Of a stretch of DNA of 41,374 nucleotides, positions 1 to 8,026 are shown piece after piece. Position numbers and translations under genes: made by a program. Each line of letters begins with the position of its first letter. The first letter of the stretch is position 1. The notes beneath the pieces are model-generated. The model did not search any database. It was not told where the DNA came from and saw nothing but the letters and a program-made list of their open reading frames with translations. This stretch comes from JAFDVL01 sp043736395 (GTDB lineage Bacteria > Acidobacteriota > Blastocatellia > RBC074): the NCBI GenBank assembly GCA_043736395.1, contig JAYTCQ010000357.1:1-41374 (forward strand), given 5' to 3'.

Positions 1-2
1 CA

Positions 3-1514
3 CCTCTTCTGGCTGAATCTCGTGGTAGCTTGAAAAAAAAAGCTGAGCGTGAAATTCGTGACGGAAACTTCGATAAAGCCGAAAAGTTCTATCGCGACAT
101 TCTGATCATGAACCTCGACGATAAAGATGCTCGCTTAGGACTGAGCTTTTCCTTGCTCAAACAAAATAAATATACTGATTGTTTTGATGAAGCTTCTCAG
201 ATTATTGCAGTTGATCCACTTAACGCCAGAGCTTTTAGTTTAATGGGAACTGCCCTCCTTCGCAGTGGTGATTTTCGGAACTCTATCGAATCATTCTTAA
301 CTTCTCTGAAGCTTAATGACCGCGACCATCTTGCTTTAGCAGGTATTGCGGAGATAAGTTTTTATGAACACCGCTCGAAGCTTTCTTATGAATATATGAA
401 ACGGGCTTTGTCCATCGAATCCCGCGATCCGGATTATTATGTTTCTTTAGCGCGAATTTGCTCTCGGCTCGAACAATACGGTGAAGCTGCTGATGCTTAT
501 CAAAGCTTTTTATCTGTTTCACCTAAAACTGATGAAGAACGACGCGCTCGCATTCAAGGCCTAATTAGTTTTTACCGATATTTGGGAACGACTAAATTAC
601 ATCGCCCCAGCGGCCCGGATATTGTGACAATTCCTTTTGAAATTCACGGAAATCGCCCTTTTATTAAAATTAGAGTTAACAACAAAGAAGAGCTGAATTT
701 TGTGATTGATACCGGAGCTAGTTTGTCTGTTATCTCCGACAAGATTGCTGAAAAACTAGGGATTAAAGCGGTCGCAAAAGGTGGTTCTGCTCGCGCAGTT
801 GGAGGTAATGGATCATTCGGAATTATTTATGGCGTGATTGATTCCATGTCAATCGGTGGAGCTAAAATTGATCTTGTGCCGACTTACATTCGCACAGTTC
901 ATTCAGCGGATGAGACGCCCATCAACGAACGCGCTGATGGTTATATTGGGTTATCAGTACTTTCAAACTATGCAGTTACCATCGACTATAAACAAAAAAT
1001 TATTATTTTAGATCGAACGCCTTTGAAGGAGGAGTTAACAAATACTGCGGCAATTTCCTTAACTCCAACCGACGTTGTCGGAATTCCTTTGAGGACAACC
1101 AGTGGTGGCTTAGCCAGTGCCGAAAGTTTAATCGAAGGTCACGACAAACCGCTGAATTTTATTGTTGATACTGGCGCTAGCACCACTGTAATTTCTAAGG
1201 CTGCCGTCAAAAAGCATAATCTTGAAAATCTTAAACTTAAAAATGCTTTTTTTCGTGTGATCGGCGCTGCTGGCATCGAAAATGATGTTGAGGCTGTCGG
1301 ATTGGCTACTTTAACCGTCAATGGCTTACGCCAAAAAAATGCCCGTGCTTTAATTCTAAATCTTGATCCTGTTAATGAAACTTCGGGATTTGAACAACAT
1401 GGGATTCTTGGAGGAGATTTCCTGCGTAATTTTAAAGTTGAGATTGATATGAGGAAATTTTCATTTCTGTTAACTCCTCAAAGTAATCTAATCGAAAAAG
1501 TCGTGACGAATTAA
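3..1514 (+). CDS. TPR protein with two retropepsin-like aspartic protease domains (5' end truncated)
   Basis: The reading frame stays open to the left window edge, so the true start, and possibly a signal peptide, lies upstream; the TTG at 30 is only the first in-window candidate. Counting from that TTG, residues about 1-165 form TPR-like helical repeats. Two aspartic protease units follow. Each has a DTGAS active-site motif (about 227-231 and 380-384), and each ends in a hydrophobic-G-hydrophobic element of retropepsin type (GYIGLSVL and GILGGDFL). Retropepsins normally work as homodimers with one Asp per chain; two complete units in one chain could form an intramolecular pair, which is inference. 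Gag-polyprotein-like aspartyl proteases with TPRs are known in bacteria, but their substrates are mostly unknown. The stop is 2 nt before the PIN gene, so the two are probably co-transcribed. Confidence 0.85.
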   Translation, partial: PLLAESRGSLKKKAEREIRDGNFDKAEKFYRDILIMNLDDKDARLGLSFSLLKQNKYTDCFDEASQIIAVDPLNARAFSLMGTALLRSGDFRNSIESFLTSLKLNDRDHLALAGIAEISFYEHRSKLSYEYMKRALSIESRDPDYYVSLARICSRLEQYGEAADAYQSFLSVSPKTDEERRARIQGLISFYRYLGTTKLHRPSGPDIVTIPFEIHGNRPFIKIRVNNKEELNFVIDTGASLSVISDKIAEKLGIKAVAKGGSARAVGGNGSFGIIYGVIDSMSIGGAKIDLVPTYIRTVHSADETPINERADGYIGLSVLSNYAVTIDYKQKIIILDRTPLKEELTNTAAISLTPTDVVGIPLRTTSGGLASAESLIEGHDKPLNFIVDTGASTTVISKAAVKKHNLENLKLKNAFFRVIGAAGIENDVEAVGLATLTVNGLRQKNARALILNLDPVNETSGFEQHGILGGDFLRNFKVEIDMRKFSFLLTPQSNLIEKVVTN

Positions 1515-1516
1515 CC

Positions 1517-1972
1517 ATGACTACTCTGTATTTAGAAACCTCCGTGATTGGCGCTTATCTTGATAAAGGGGATTCCTTTCGTCGTGACTTAACAATTCGT
1601 TGGTGGGAACATGAAATGAAACATTACGAAGTTTTTATTTCTCCCCTGGTTCAAGCTGAAATTAATCGAACTCGCGAACCTTATCGAAAAAGTTATCTTT
1701 CATTAATTAAAGAAATTACTCAATTGGAAATTACCGAAGAAGCAGCGATTCTGGCCGAAGGATATATTTCTCGTGGTATTTTTCATCGGAAATACTTGGG
1801 AGACGCTCTCCATATGGCACTCGCTTCATTTCACAAAATTGATTTTGTAGTTACTTGGAATTTTGGATACTTGGCCAATGTTCACAAACAAGCACGTGTT
1901 AAATTATTTAATACTGCCGCTGGATTCTTCTCACCTGAAGTCATCACCCCTGAATTTTTGATACTGGATTAA
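1517..1972 (+). CDS. PIN-domain protein, probable toxin-type ribonuclease
   Basis: A 151-residue single-domain PIN protein. The start has the YLETS pattern, where Glu replaces the more usual Asp, as in the 'ETSVI' PIN subgroup. The C-terminal half has GDALHMALA and then VVTWNFGYLAN, which match the conserved acidic/hydrophobic core and the 'TWN..hLAN' signature of that subgroup. PIN domains are metal-dependent RNases, often the toxin of VapBC-type pairs. Acidic candidates for metal binding are E7, E48 and D97 (approximate). The gene follows the protease gene by 2 nt, and its TAA is directly followed by the ATG of a 54-codon ORF that resembles small partners of such PIN genes. Toxicity is inferred from the family and not shown by the sequence. 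Confidence 0.85.
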   Translation: MTTLYLETSVIGAYLDKGDSFRRDLTIRWWEHEMKHYEVFISPLVQAEINRTREPYRKSYLSLIKEITQLEITEEAAILAEGYISRGIFHRKYLGDALHMALASFHKIDFVVTWNFGYLANVHKQARVKLFNTAAGFFSPEVITPEFLILD

Positions 1973-2137
1973 ATGTACACAAGACCAAGATTTTTAGAAG
2001 AGCTTCACGCCATCCGCGAGGAAATGTCGCGTGAGTGTGATTACGATATGGATTTGTTTGCACAAATCGTAATTGACATTAATCAGGAAAGTATTGAACT
2101 TATTGACGCTGACTTGCATCACGACGATTCCAACTAA
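1973..2137 (+). CDS. Small ORF (54 aa), putative PIN-associated antitoxin
   Basis: The ATG follows the PIN stop codon with no gap (TAA then ATG). A GGA about 6 nt upstream is the only Shine-Dalgarno-like element, so translational coupling is likely. The product is short, charged and helical. Near the N-terminus it reads RFLEELHAIREEMSRECDYD, then MDLFAQIV and an acidic tail. From memory of small proteins found beside PIN genes, the pattern 'EEhHxIREEhxxEaxYDhdxh' is recurrent, so this is a candidate antitoxin lying in the less usual toxin-first order. No DNA-binding motif is apparent. The stop is about 16 nt before a strong terminator hairpin, which closes the unit. Confidence 0.65.
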   Translation: MYTRPRFLEELHAIREEMSRECDYDMDLFAQIVIDINQESIELIDADLHHDDSN

Positions 2138-2152
2138 AATAAGACAATAAAG

Positions 2153-2185
2153 AAAAAGGGTGAACGCTTTCGCGTTCACCCTTTT
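2153..2185. terminator. Bidirectional intrinsic terminator
   Basis: The arms AAAAGGGTGAACGC and GCGTTCACCCTTTT pair perfectly around a 4-nt loop. The hairpin has an A-run on the left and a T-run on the right, so it works in both directions. It lies between the plus-strand PIN unit and the stop of the minus-strand secreted-protein gene. Confidence 0.85.
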
Positions 2186-2205
2186 AGATTTGACTACTAA
2201 CGTTA

Positions 2206-3228
2206 TTAGCAACCACTTGACTGGAAGATCGGGATCACTAATGAAGCGGTTGGCAACACACTTGTTTTGTGAAGTGTGCGAATACCAGACCACTTGTTGG
2301 TTCCCTGTCTTGGCGTCAGGATCAGACCAACTGAACCAGTTGTATTCCATTTCAAGGTTCCGGTACGACCTGAAGGAATCAACGCGTTGTTGTTGACGCC
2401 TACGATTGAACCGAGACCACCTGGAACACGTGGTGTTGTTGGGTTGATAATGAAGCTACGTAAGCAAGTACCAGCGAAAGGTGAGCTGAAGCTGCCAGCT
2501 TTTTCGCCATCGTTGTAAGCCACACCGACACCGCTTTGAGCAGCGCCAGATAATGAAGTTCCAACAGTACCGTTCAGTCCAGCGACAATGATGCGCTGTC
2601 CAACTGAATCGTTCGGGCTTTGAATTTCAGCAACAAACTGATTTGGCTGATAATCATAACCACCAACTCCGCAGTTACCATTAAAGGTCAATGTGGCAGT
2701 CCAGTCATTTGTATTACAAACAACACCATTTGCTGCCGTGTTGTTTGGTGTTGAATGTAACCAGAATGCTTCTGCACCATAGTTGCCAACATAGTTACCA
2801 TCATTAACGAAAGCATTGCCAATAAGTCCATTATATTGAACTGGGCAACCAGTCGTTGTTCCAAAGCTTCTGTCATCAGGAGCAACTGCCACTGCCAGTA
2901 AGTATCCTGTATTTTCAGGATCATACTCTGAAGCTAAGAATGAAGCGCTTGCATTCGCAGTCAAGCAAACAGTTTGGTCGGCTTGTTCGCAATTTGCACC
3001 AATGAAAAACATGTGAACAGCAACTGTTCTGTCGCCTACGTTGCTGATTGTTAAGCGAGTGTCAGCACCCGCTCGTGAGTTGTAATATGGGAAAGCTAAA
3101 AATGATCCAGCTTTCTGATCGCTGACACCGATATTGGTGGGTGCTGGACCGGCAAAAGCTGAAGCTGCCAACACGACGAGTGCTGACAAAGCAAAAAATA
3201 AACGTGTGAGTTTATGTGAGGTTCGCAT
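2206..3228 (-). CDS. Secreted protein of unknown function
   Basis: A 340-residue protein with a clear Sec signal peptide: positive residues at 1-9, a hydrophobic stretch at about 10-22, and cleavage likely after AFA near residue 26. The mature part is rich in Gly, Asn, Thr and Ser, looks beta-rich and has eight scattered cysteines, including a C-terminal SSGC. It has no transmembrane segment after the signal peptide, so it should be periplasmic or extracellular. The start is well supported: AAGGAG lies 9 nt upstream of the ATG. I do not recognise a family. The segments SFLAFPYYNSR and RLTISNVGDRTVAVHMFF recall an immunoglobulin-like beta sandwich, but this is only an impression. It has its own upstream region and convergent neighbours, so it is probably monocistronic. 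Confidence 0.8.
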   Translation of the reverse strand: MRTSHKLTRLFFALSALVVLAASAFAGPAPTNIGVSDQKAGSFLAFPYYNSRAGADTRLTISNVGDRTVAVHMFFIGANCEQADQTVCLTANASASFLASEYDPENTGYLLAVAVAPDDRSFGTTTGCPVQYNGLIGNAFVNDGNYVGNYGAEAFWLHSTPNNTAANGVVCNTNDWTATLTFNGNCGVGGYDYQPNQFVAEIQSPNDSVGQRIIVAGLNGTVGTSLSGAAQSGVGVAYNDGEKAGSFSSPFAGTCLRSFIINPTTPRVPGGLGSIVGVNNNALIPSGRTGTLKWNTTGSVGLILTPRQGTNKWSGIRTLHKTSVLPTASLVIPIFQSSGC

Positions 3229-3468
3229 TCGAAAATCTCCTTAAATGTTGTTCGAAGTATTGTCTTATTTGTGAAATACGTTTTGTCACACTATTCAAAT
3301 CTGAAAGCCCAAACAACTTAACGAAGTTTGAAAATCAGTATTAATGTTTTAGTAATTTGGTTGATCCAAACCCCTAATACCACTAACGATAGTGATGGCG
3401 ATTAAACGAAATTCCAGTGATGTGACGTTGGGAAAAAAATACTTAGCTGTATGTTTTCTATAAGAAAA

Positions 3469-3502
3469 TTATCCAAAGGTATGGATAGCTAAGTTATCCG
3501 TG
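3469..3502. promoter_or_regulatory. Cluster of DnaA-box-like sites upstream of dnaA
   Basis: TTATCCAAA (3469-3477, plus), TATGGATAG (3480-3488, reverse orientation) and TTATCCGTG (3494-3502, plus) each differ from TTATCCACA by about two bases. The close spacing suggests DnaA autoregulation or a secondary origin subregion, as known upstream of dnaA in several bacteria. None is a perfect box. Confidence 0.45.
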
Positions 3503-3709
3503 TAAATAACAAATCTTCAAGGTAGTGAAAGCCGGATGTGAGGAAGATTCGTTAACGTTGGCAATTCTACATGTTTTATTTTGTGTGTCAACTACATTTT
3601 TTAAACGTTTAATAATTTTATTACATTTTTATTTTATTCCACGGTTTTACTATTTAATAATGTCATAATTTCAATTTCATTTAATTTGATAACCTTGCAT
3701 TCATTCCTT

Positions 3710-3718
3710 TGCTATGAT
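3710..3718 (+). promoter_or_regulatory. Possible extended -10 promoter of dnaA
   Basis: TGCTATGAT matches an extended -10 element (TG-n-TATGAT). There is no well-spaced -35. A second possible pair, TTGCGA / TAAACT with an 18-bp spacer, lies about 40 nt upstream of the dnaA start. Both are weak calls. Confidence 0.3.
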
Positions 3719-3907
3719 AGCCTCACTGTACTGTAGGTCAGCTTTCTGCACCGCGTTAAATACATATTTTACAGCAGTTTACAAACTACAAGGTGTCACG
3801 TTTCGTAGTCTCTGCAGTTTACATAGCTGTGCCATTTTGATAATTGAGTTGCGATTTATTTCCTAGGCATTTTAAACTAATATTTATCGCTACATCGCGG
3901 AGTACCT

Positions 3908-5296
3908 ATGCAAACTTCTACTGTTTGGGAATCAGTTCTCTCTAGCATTGAGAAAAAAATAAATCATGAAAGCTTCATGACTTGGTTTAAGCCTATTTCT
4001 TTTATTAAGGAAGAAGAAGCGGGAATCTATCTAAAAGCTCCTGATCGTGTTTTTGAGGATTGGATTCTCAATAACTACCGCGATATTCTCGATGAAGCTC
4101 TCGAAGAAAATCAGATTACAAATAAACCTATCTTTTTTGAAATTGCTCCAAGTAATCCTAAAATCGAAGTTCAAGAGTCAAAATCACCAAAGCAACCCAA
4201 AGCTTCTTCGAATACATCCACAACTCCAGCTACGACGCCAAACACTTCATTAACCGATTTCGTTGATCTTGAACCCTTAGAACTACCTCTGAATCCAAGG
4301 TATACGTTTGATAATTTTGTGGTTGGTTCCTGTAATCAATTTGCTCATGCCGCCGCACTAGCTGTCGCTGAAGCTCCTTCGAAAACCTATAATCCCTTAT
4401 TTGTTTATGGCGGAGTGGGACTTGGAAAAACACATTTAATGTGCGCGCTCGGACAAAGAATTAAGAATAATAATCGTCATCTCAGGCTTTCTTATATCTC
4501 TGCTGAAAAGTTCATGAACGAACTCATCAACGCAATTCGTTACGATAAGACCATGACCTTTCGCGAAAAATATCGCTCAATTGATATTTTACTTATTGAT
4601 GATATTCAGTTCATTGCCGGAAAAGAGAGGACTCAGGAAGAGTTTTTCCACACTTTCAACGCGCTTTATGACAATCAAAAACAGATTGTAATTTCATCAG
4701 ATTGTCCTCCAAGAGAAATTCCTACTCTTGAAGAACGCCTTCATTCCAGATTCGAATGGGGACTGATTGCAGACATTCAACCACCTGATCTTGAAACCAA
4801 AGTCGCCATTCTCAGAAAGAAAGCTGAAACCGAAAATATCAATTTGCCCGATAGTGTAGCCATGTTTATCGCAAGCAAAATTAAATCCAACATTCGGGAA
4901 TTGGAAGGATCACTGGTTCGGTTGACTGCGCTTTCATCTTTGCGCGGGGAGCAGATTACGATTTCCCTGGCTCAGGAGGCTCTCCGGAATATCGTTGATG
5001 AAGAGCAGCGAGCTGTCACAATTGAGACTATTCAGAAGGTCGTTGCCGAGTATTACAACATGCGTGTAGCTGATCTTAAATCGAAATCCAATACTCGAAA
5101 TATCGCTGTTCCTCGTCAGGTTGCAATGTACCTTTGCAAGCTTTTGACTAAGGCCAGCCTCCCTGAAATTGGTCGGGAATTTGGCGGAAAACATCATACA
5201 ACTGTCATGCACAGCATTAGTAAAATTAGCGAATTAAATGAGCAAAAAGGAAGTTTCCACAGGCTTATTAACAGCCTAATTGCTAGTTGTAAATAG
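3908..5296 (+). CDS. dnaA: Chromosomal replication initiator DnaA
   Basis: DnaA binds DnaA boxes and ATP and melts oriC to load the DnaB helicase. At 462 residues it has the normal length and full architecture. Domain I is at about 1-80 and a Thr/Ser/Pro-rich domain II linker at about 90-118. The AAA+ domain has Walker A GGVGLGKT (168-175), Walker B LLIDDIQF (228-235) and an Arg-finger region RLHSRFEWG (about 275). Domain IV has the box-binding signature GGKHHTTVMHS near 434-444. A GGAG lies 8 nt before the ATG. The gene is followed directly by the DnaA-box-rich oriC and by dnaN, the ancestral order. Upstream DnaA-like boxes suggest autoregulation. Confidence 0.98.
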   Translation: MQTSTVWESVLSSIEKKINHESFMTWFKPISFIKEEEAGIYLKAPDRVFEDWILNNYRDILDEALEENQITNKPIFFEIAPSNPKIEVQESKSPKQPKASSNTSTTPATTPNTSLTDFVDLEPLELPLNPRYTFDNFVVGSCNQFAHAAALAVAEAPSKTYNPLFVYGGVGLGKTHLMCALGQRIKNNNRHLRLSYISAEKFMNELINAIRYDKTMTFREKYRSIDILLIDDIQFIAGKERTQEEFFHTFNALYDNQKQIVISSDCPPREIPTLEERLHSRFEWGLIADIQPPDLETKVAILRKKAETENINLPDSVAMFIASKIKSNIRELEGSLVRLTALSSLRGEQITISLAQEALRNIVDEEQRAVTIETIQKVVAEYYNMRVADLKSKSNTRNIAVPRQVAMYLCKLLTKASLPEIGREFGGKHHTTVMHSISKISELNEQKGSFHRLINSLIASCK

Positions 5297-5572
5297 ACTT
5301 AACTACCTTTTCCACTTGATATCCTGTGGACAGCCTGTGGAAACTGTGGATAACTTTGGATGATGGTAATATTTTCCACAGTTTTCAAAGTTAATAACAT
5401 TTTTTCCACAACCTTTTCCACAGTAGTTTTATACAGTAAAGTACTTATTATAGAAATATTTACACAGACTTATCCACATTTCCACAAGCCCTACTACTAC
5501 TACTAGATATAAACAGATAATTTAAGTATTAGTTAGATTAGTAAAAAGTAAAAACTCGAAGGAGAAAGTAAA
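5297..5572. other. oriC: Replication origin oriC between dnaA and dnaN
   Basis: The spacer has dense DnaA boxes. Perfect TTATCCACA sites are at 5470-5478 (plus) and 5345-5353 (reverse, TGTGGATAA). Near-consensus sites are TGTGGACAG 5325-5333, TGTGGAAAC 5336-5344, TTTTCCACA 5372-5380, 5402-5410 and 5414-5422, and ATTTCCACA 5478-5486. The last pair is followed by a short GC-rich spacer, TAC trinucleotide repeats and an AT-rich stretch up to dnaN. This is the same order as the Bacillus subtilis basal unwinding system. An AT-rich segment (5423-5469) splits the boxes into two groups. Confidence 0.93.
5487..5506 (+). promoter_or_regulatory. DnaA-trio element of oriC
   Basis: After two tandem DnaA boxes comes AGCCC (5487-5491), then four exact TAC triplets and a TAG (5492-5506). 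DnaA-trios are the repeats that guide DnaA filaments onto single-stranded DNA next to the unwinding site. The B. subtilis element has imperfect triplets after a GGCCC spacer, whereas here four are identical. The AT-rich DNA after 5506 is the likely melting site. Confidence 0.85.
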
Positions 5573-6676
5573 ATGCAGATTAAGATTAGTAAATCCGGTT
5601 TCCTTAAAGAATTAAACTTCATTCAGGGAGTCGTGGAAAAGAAAAATACAATTCCGATTCTATCCAGCTTGCTCCTGGAAGCCAGTGGTGGAAACTTGAA
5701 TATCAAGGGAACTGATCTTGATGTTTCCATCAGTACTAATTGTGATGCTGAAGTTATTGCGGAAGGTTCAGTCTGCCTTCAAGCAAAGAAGTTGTTTGAG
5801 ATTGTTAAAGCTTTACCTGAAGCCGAAATCGAAATTAAGGTTGGCGAAAATGATCAGGTAAGCATTGTCTGTGAGCGGTCACGATTCAAAATGTTAGGTC
5901 AGTCGAAAAGCAACTTTCCTGAAATTCCAGAATTCAAAAGCGCATCCGGACATCTTCCTGCTGACCTGTTTCGGACTTTTATTACGCGAACAATTTTTGC
6001 AGCGACGAACGAGGAATCTCGCTATGCTCTGAACGGAGCTAAGTTCGAGCTTTCGTCGGAAAGTTTCAGGATGATTGCGACTGACGGGCACCGACTTTCG
6101 TTTATTGAAAAGAAAGGAAAGTTTGGAGAAGATTTAAATGTCGAAGCGATCATCCCAAAAAAGACTTTGGCTGAACTGGTTAAACTTAGTTCTGAATCTG
6201 AAGAGACAGTCGAATTTGGAAAAGACGATAATCATCTCTTTTTTAAATTTGGAAGACGCCTCCTGGTTTCGAGAATGTTGAGCGGACAATTTCCAAATTA
6301 TGAAATGGTGCTTCCGAAAGAAAATAATTACTCGTTTGTAATTGAATGCCAGCGCATTGCCGCAGCCGTCCGCCGTGTTGCGTTGATGGCAGACGAACGC
6401 AGTCACGCTATCAAATTTGAAATCGGGAACGGTCAGCTCAATATTACGGCACAAGCCTCTGATGTTGGTGAAGCTGGAGAAACACTTCCGATTGAGTACT
6501 CAGGTGACAGCATGACTTCTGGATTCAATGCTCAATACGTAAATGACTTTTTTGGGGTGATCAGTGACGGAGATGTGAGGTTTGAATTTAAAGATGGAAA
6601 TTCTCAGGCGCAGTTAAAATCTGTCGGTGATTCGGAGTACGACTTCCGTTATGTGATTATGCCGATGCGACTCTAA
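5573..6676 (+). CDS. dnaN: DNA polymerase III beta subunit (sliding clamp)
   Basis: The beta clamp forms a ring-shaped dimer that tethers polymerase III and many repair proteins to DNA. The 367-residue product has the normal length, three repeated clamp folds, the N-terminal pattern FLKELNFIQGVVEKKNTIPI, and the C-terminal YVIMPMRL end that forms part of the peptide-binding pocket. GAAGGAGA lies about 8 nt before the ATG. It sits just after oriC, and a 13-bp-stem terminator at 6787-6840 follows, so it may be transcribed alone or with dnaA through oriC. Confidence 0.98.
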   Translation: MQIKISKSGFLKELNFIQGVVEKKNTIPILSSLLLEASGGNLNIKGTDLDVSISTNCDAEVIAEGSVCLQAKKLFEIVKALPEAEIEIKVGENDQVSIVCERSRFKMLGQSKSNFPEIPEFKSASGHLPADLFRTFITRTIFAATNEESRYALNGAKFELSSESFRMIATDGHRLSFIEKKGKFGEDLNVEAIIPKKTLAELVKLSSESEETVEFGKDDNHLFFKFGRRLLVSRMLSGQFPNYEMVLPKENNYSFVIECQRIAAAVRRVALMADERSHAIKFEIGNGQLNITAQASDVGEAGETLPIEYSGDSMTSGFNAQYVNDFFGVISDGDVRFEFKDGNSQAQLKSVGDSEYDFRYVIMPMRL

Positions 6677-6786
6677 AAGTTCTTATTAGAAATTGTTAGT
6701 TAAGTTTAATGGAATTCATCTGGAACATCGGGAACCTTTAGTATTACCGGTCGTTATTATTGGTACGGGTGAACCTCCTGATAGTT

Positions 6787-6840
6787 GGCGATCATAGTGA
6801 TTCTGGGGTGGGTTTTAGACACTATGATCGCCCATTTTTT
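6787..6840 (+). terminator. Terminator after dnaN
   Basis: GGCGATCATAGTG (6787-6799) pairs perfectly with CACTATGATCGCC (6820-6832) across a 20-nt loop and is followed by a T-run. It lies between dnaN and a convergent minus-strand gene whose stop codon begins in the T-run. Confidence 0.75.
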
Positions 6841-7961
6841 TATTTTCCATCTCCTATCATTTTATTTGGTTGATCGTGTCCTGAAAGCAGGTATCCGTCT
6901 AATAGGTTTAGTGTCGTTAATCCGCCAGAATCGCTAAAGCCGTCTTCGAGTCCCATTCTTTTTCTTTTAGCTTTGCGCGAATAGAAAAATACTCCTCCAA
7001 AAAATATCCCCAGAAAAATTGTCGAAACTGCTAAAGCTCCAATCCAGTAAAAAGTCGCAACAATAAATCTTCCGGTTTGAATTGTTTCATTGATCACGTA
7101 TGGATCCGGCGGACGTTGTTCCATTGGAAGCGCTGTCACACTTTTTCCTTCCCAATAAACCTTTGGCGCATATTTAATTTGTTTAATTAAATCTTCAGCC
7201 GTTTTTTGATCGGTGACATTCACGCCTTCCACAACGTAGTTCCCTACTCTTCGGATAATTCGCGTATTTTTAATTTCAGGACTTAGCGCATCAAAATGTT
7301 GCTGAAGTTTAACCGCTCCATCCGTTGCAAATTGAGGAGTTTGGTATTCAATAATGATCAGGCTCATTTTTCCACTGCCGTTTTCATAATCTGCGATGGC
7401 GACCAGTGTTCCTCCAGTGAAATCAATAAGTTCTTTGAAATCAGTAAAAGGTTGAATTTGTGAGAGTGCCTCTTTTCCTAACACGAATTTTTCACTATTT
7501 GGGATTTTTCCCTGCTCCGGCAAATTACTTTGAAGAGTTGGCATTTCGCTAAAGTCATCGTTTTCAATTTTAATTCCTAATTTTGAAACGTCTACTCTCT
7601 GAGCGAGGTCGTTATTCCAGGGAGTTACTCGAAAAAAATAATTGCCGTTATGATAAGCACCGATACTTTCCCGGCTTCGTTCAAAAGTCATTAGCCCAAA
7701 GGCTTGAGAAGTAAATTCAGTTTCAAAAGCCTCAAGGAGAATTTTATCTTTCTTATTTGAATACTGACGCGCGAAAACTGATTTCAGCCCATATTCGGAA
7801 TACACTGGAGCTTTGAATTCAGAAGTAATATTTTTAGCTTCGCCGTTAGCTAGCCAGTTATCGGAAAATTTTACGGGTAAACGTGTTGGTTTTTGCGCTA
7901 AAGAAATTGTGACCAGAATTGAGACAGTGAAAAACAGGACAGTAAGTTTTATAAATGACAA
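6840..7961 (-). CDS. Exported, membrane-anchored DUF6599-like protein
   Basis: I place the start at a TTG (complement of 7959-7961), because a strong TAGGAGGG lies just upstream and it gives a clean signal peptide (MSFIKLTVLFF...SLAQ). An earlier in-frame TTG at 8036 would overlap the upstream gene and has no ribosome binding site. The mature protein has an N-terminal globular part with the look of Acidobacterial DUF6599 proteins (GLKSVFARQYSN, LEAFETEF, AFGLMTFERS). A single transmembrane helix near the C-terminus (FIVATFYWIGALAVSTIFLG) is followed by a basic RKAKRKR stop-transfer and a cytoplasmic tail of about 35 residues. Function is unknown. It follows a zinc-ribbon/PH membrane protein in the same direction, so the two probably form an operon. 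Confidence 0.8.
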   Translation of the reverse strand: MSFIKLTVLFFTVSILVTISLAQKPTRLPVKFSDNWLANGEAKNITSEFKAPVYSEYGLKSVFARQYSNKKDKILLEAFETEFTSQAFGLMTFERSRESIGAYHNGNYFFRVTPWNNDLAQRVDVSKLGIKIENDDFSEMPTLQSNLPEQGKIPNSEKFVLGKEALSQIQPFTDFKELIDFTGGTLVAIADYENGSGKMSLIIIEYQTPQFATDGAVKLQQHFDALSPEIKNTRIIRRVGNYVVEGVNVTDQKTAEDLIKQIKYAPKVYWEGKSVTALPMEQRPPDPYVINETIQTGRFIVATFYWIGALAVSTIFLGIFFGGVFFYSRKAKRKRMGLEDGFSDSGGLTTLNLLDGYLLSGHDQPNKMIGDGK

Positions 7962-8026
7962 GCTCCCTCCTACTTTAATGCTTGTAAGAACAAGAAATTT
8001 AAATCGCAAATTGTGAGCCGATGGGA

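Larger units (their letters stand above)
3229..3907. other. Intergenic region upstream of dnaA (about 680 bases)
   Basis: This gap separates the divergent secreted-protein gene and dnaA. No credible ORF is visible. It holds three degenerate DnaA-box-like 9-mers (3469-3477, 3480-3488 and 3494-3502), a strongly AT-rich stretch at about 3590-3690, and two copies of GCAGTTTACA exactly 40 bp apart (3774-3783 and 3814-3823). Possible dnaA promoter elements lie at 3710-3718. An imperfect dyad with TGTGA/TCACA ends lies at 3270-3290, near the secreted-protein start. Regulation of both flanking genes from here is inference. Confidence 0.6.

Noticed and set aside
3270..3290. TGTGA...TCACA dyad as a CRP/FNR site
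   Set aside because: The half-sites are 11 bp apart; CRP needs 6 and FNR another half-site. The inner bases are not symmetric.
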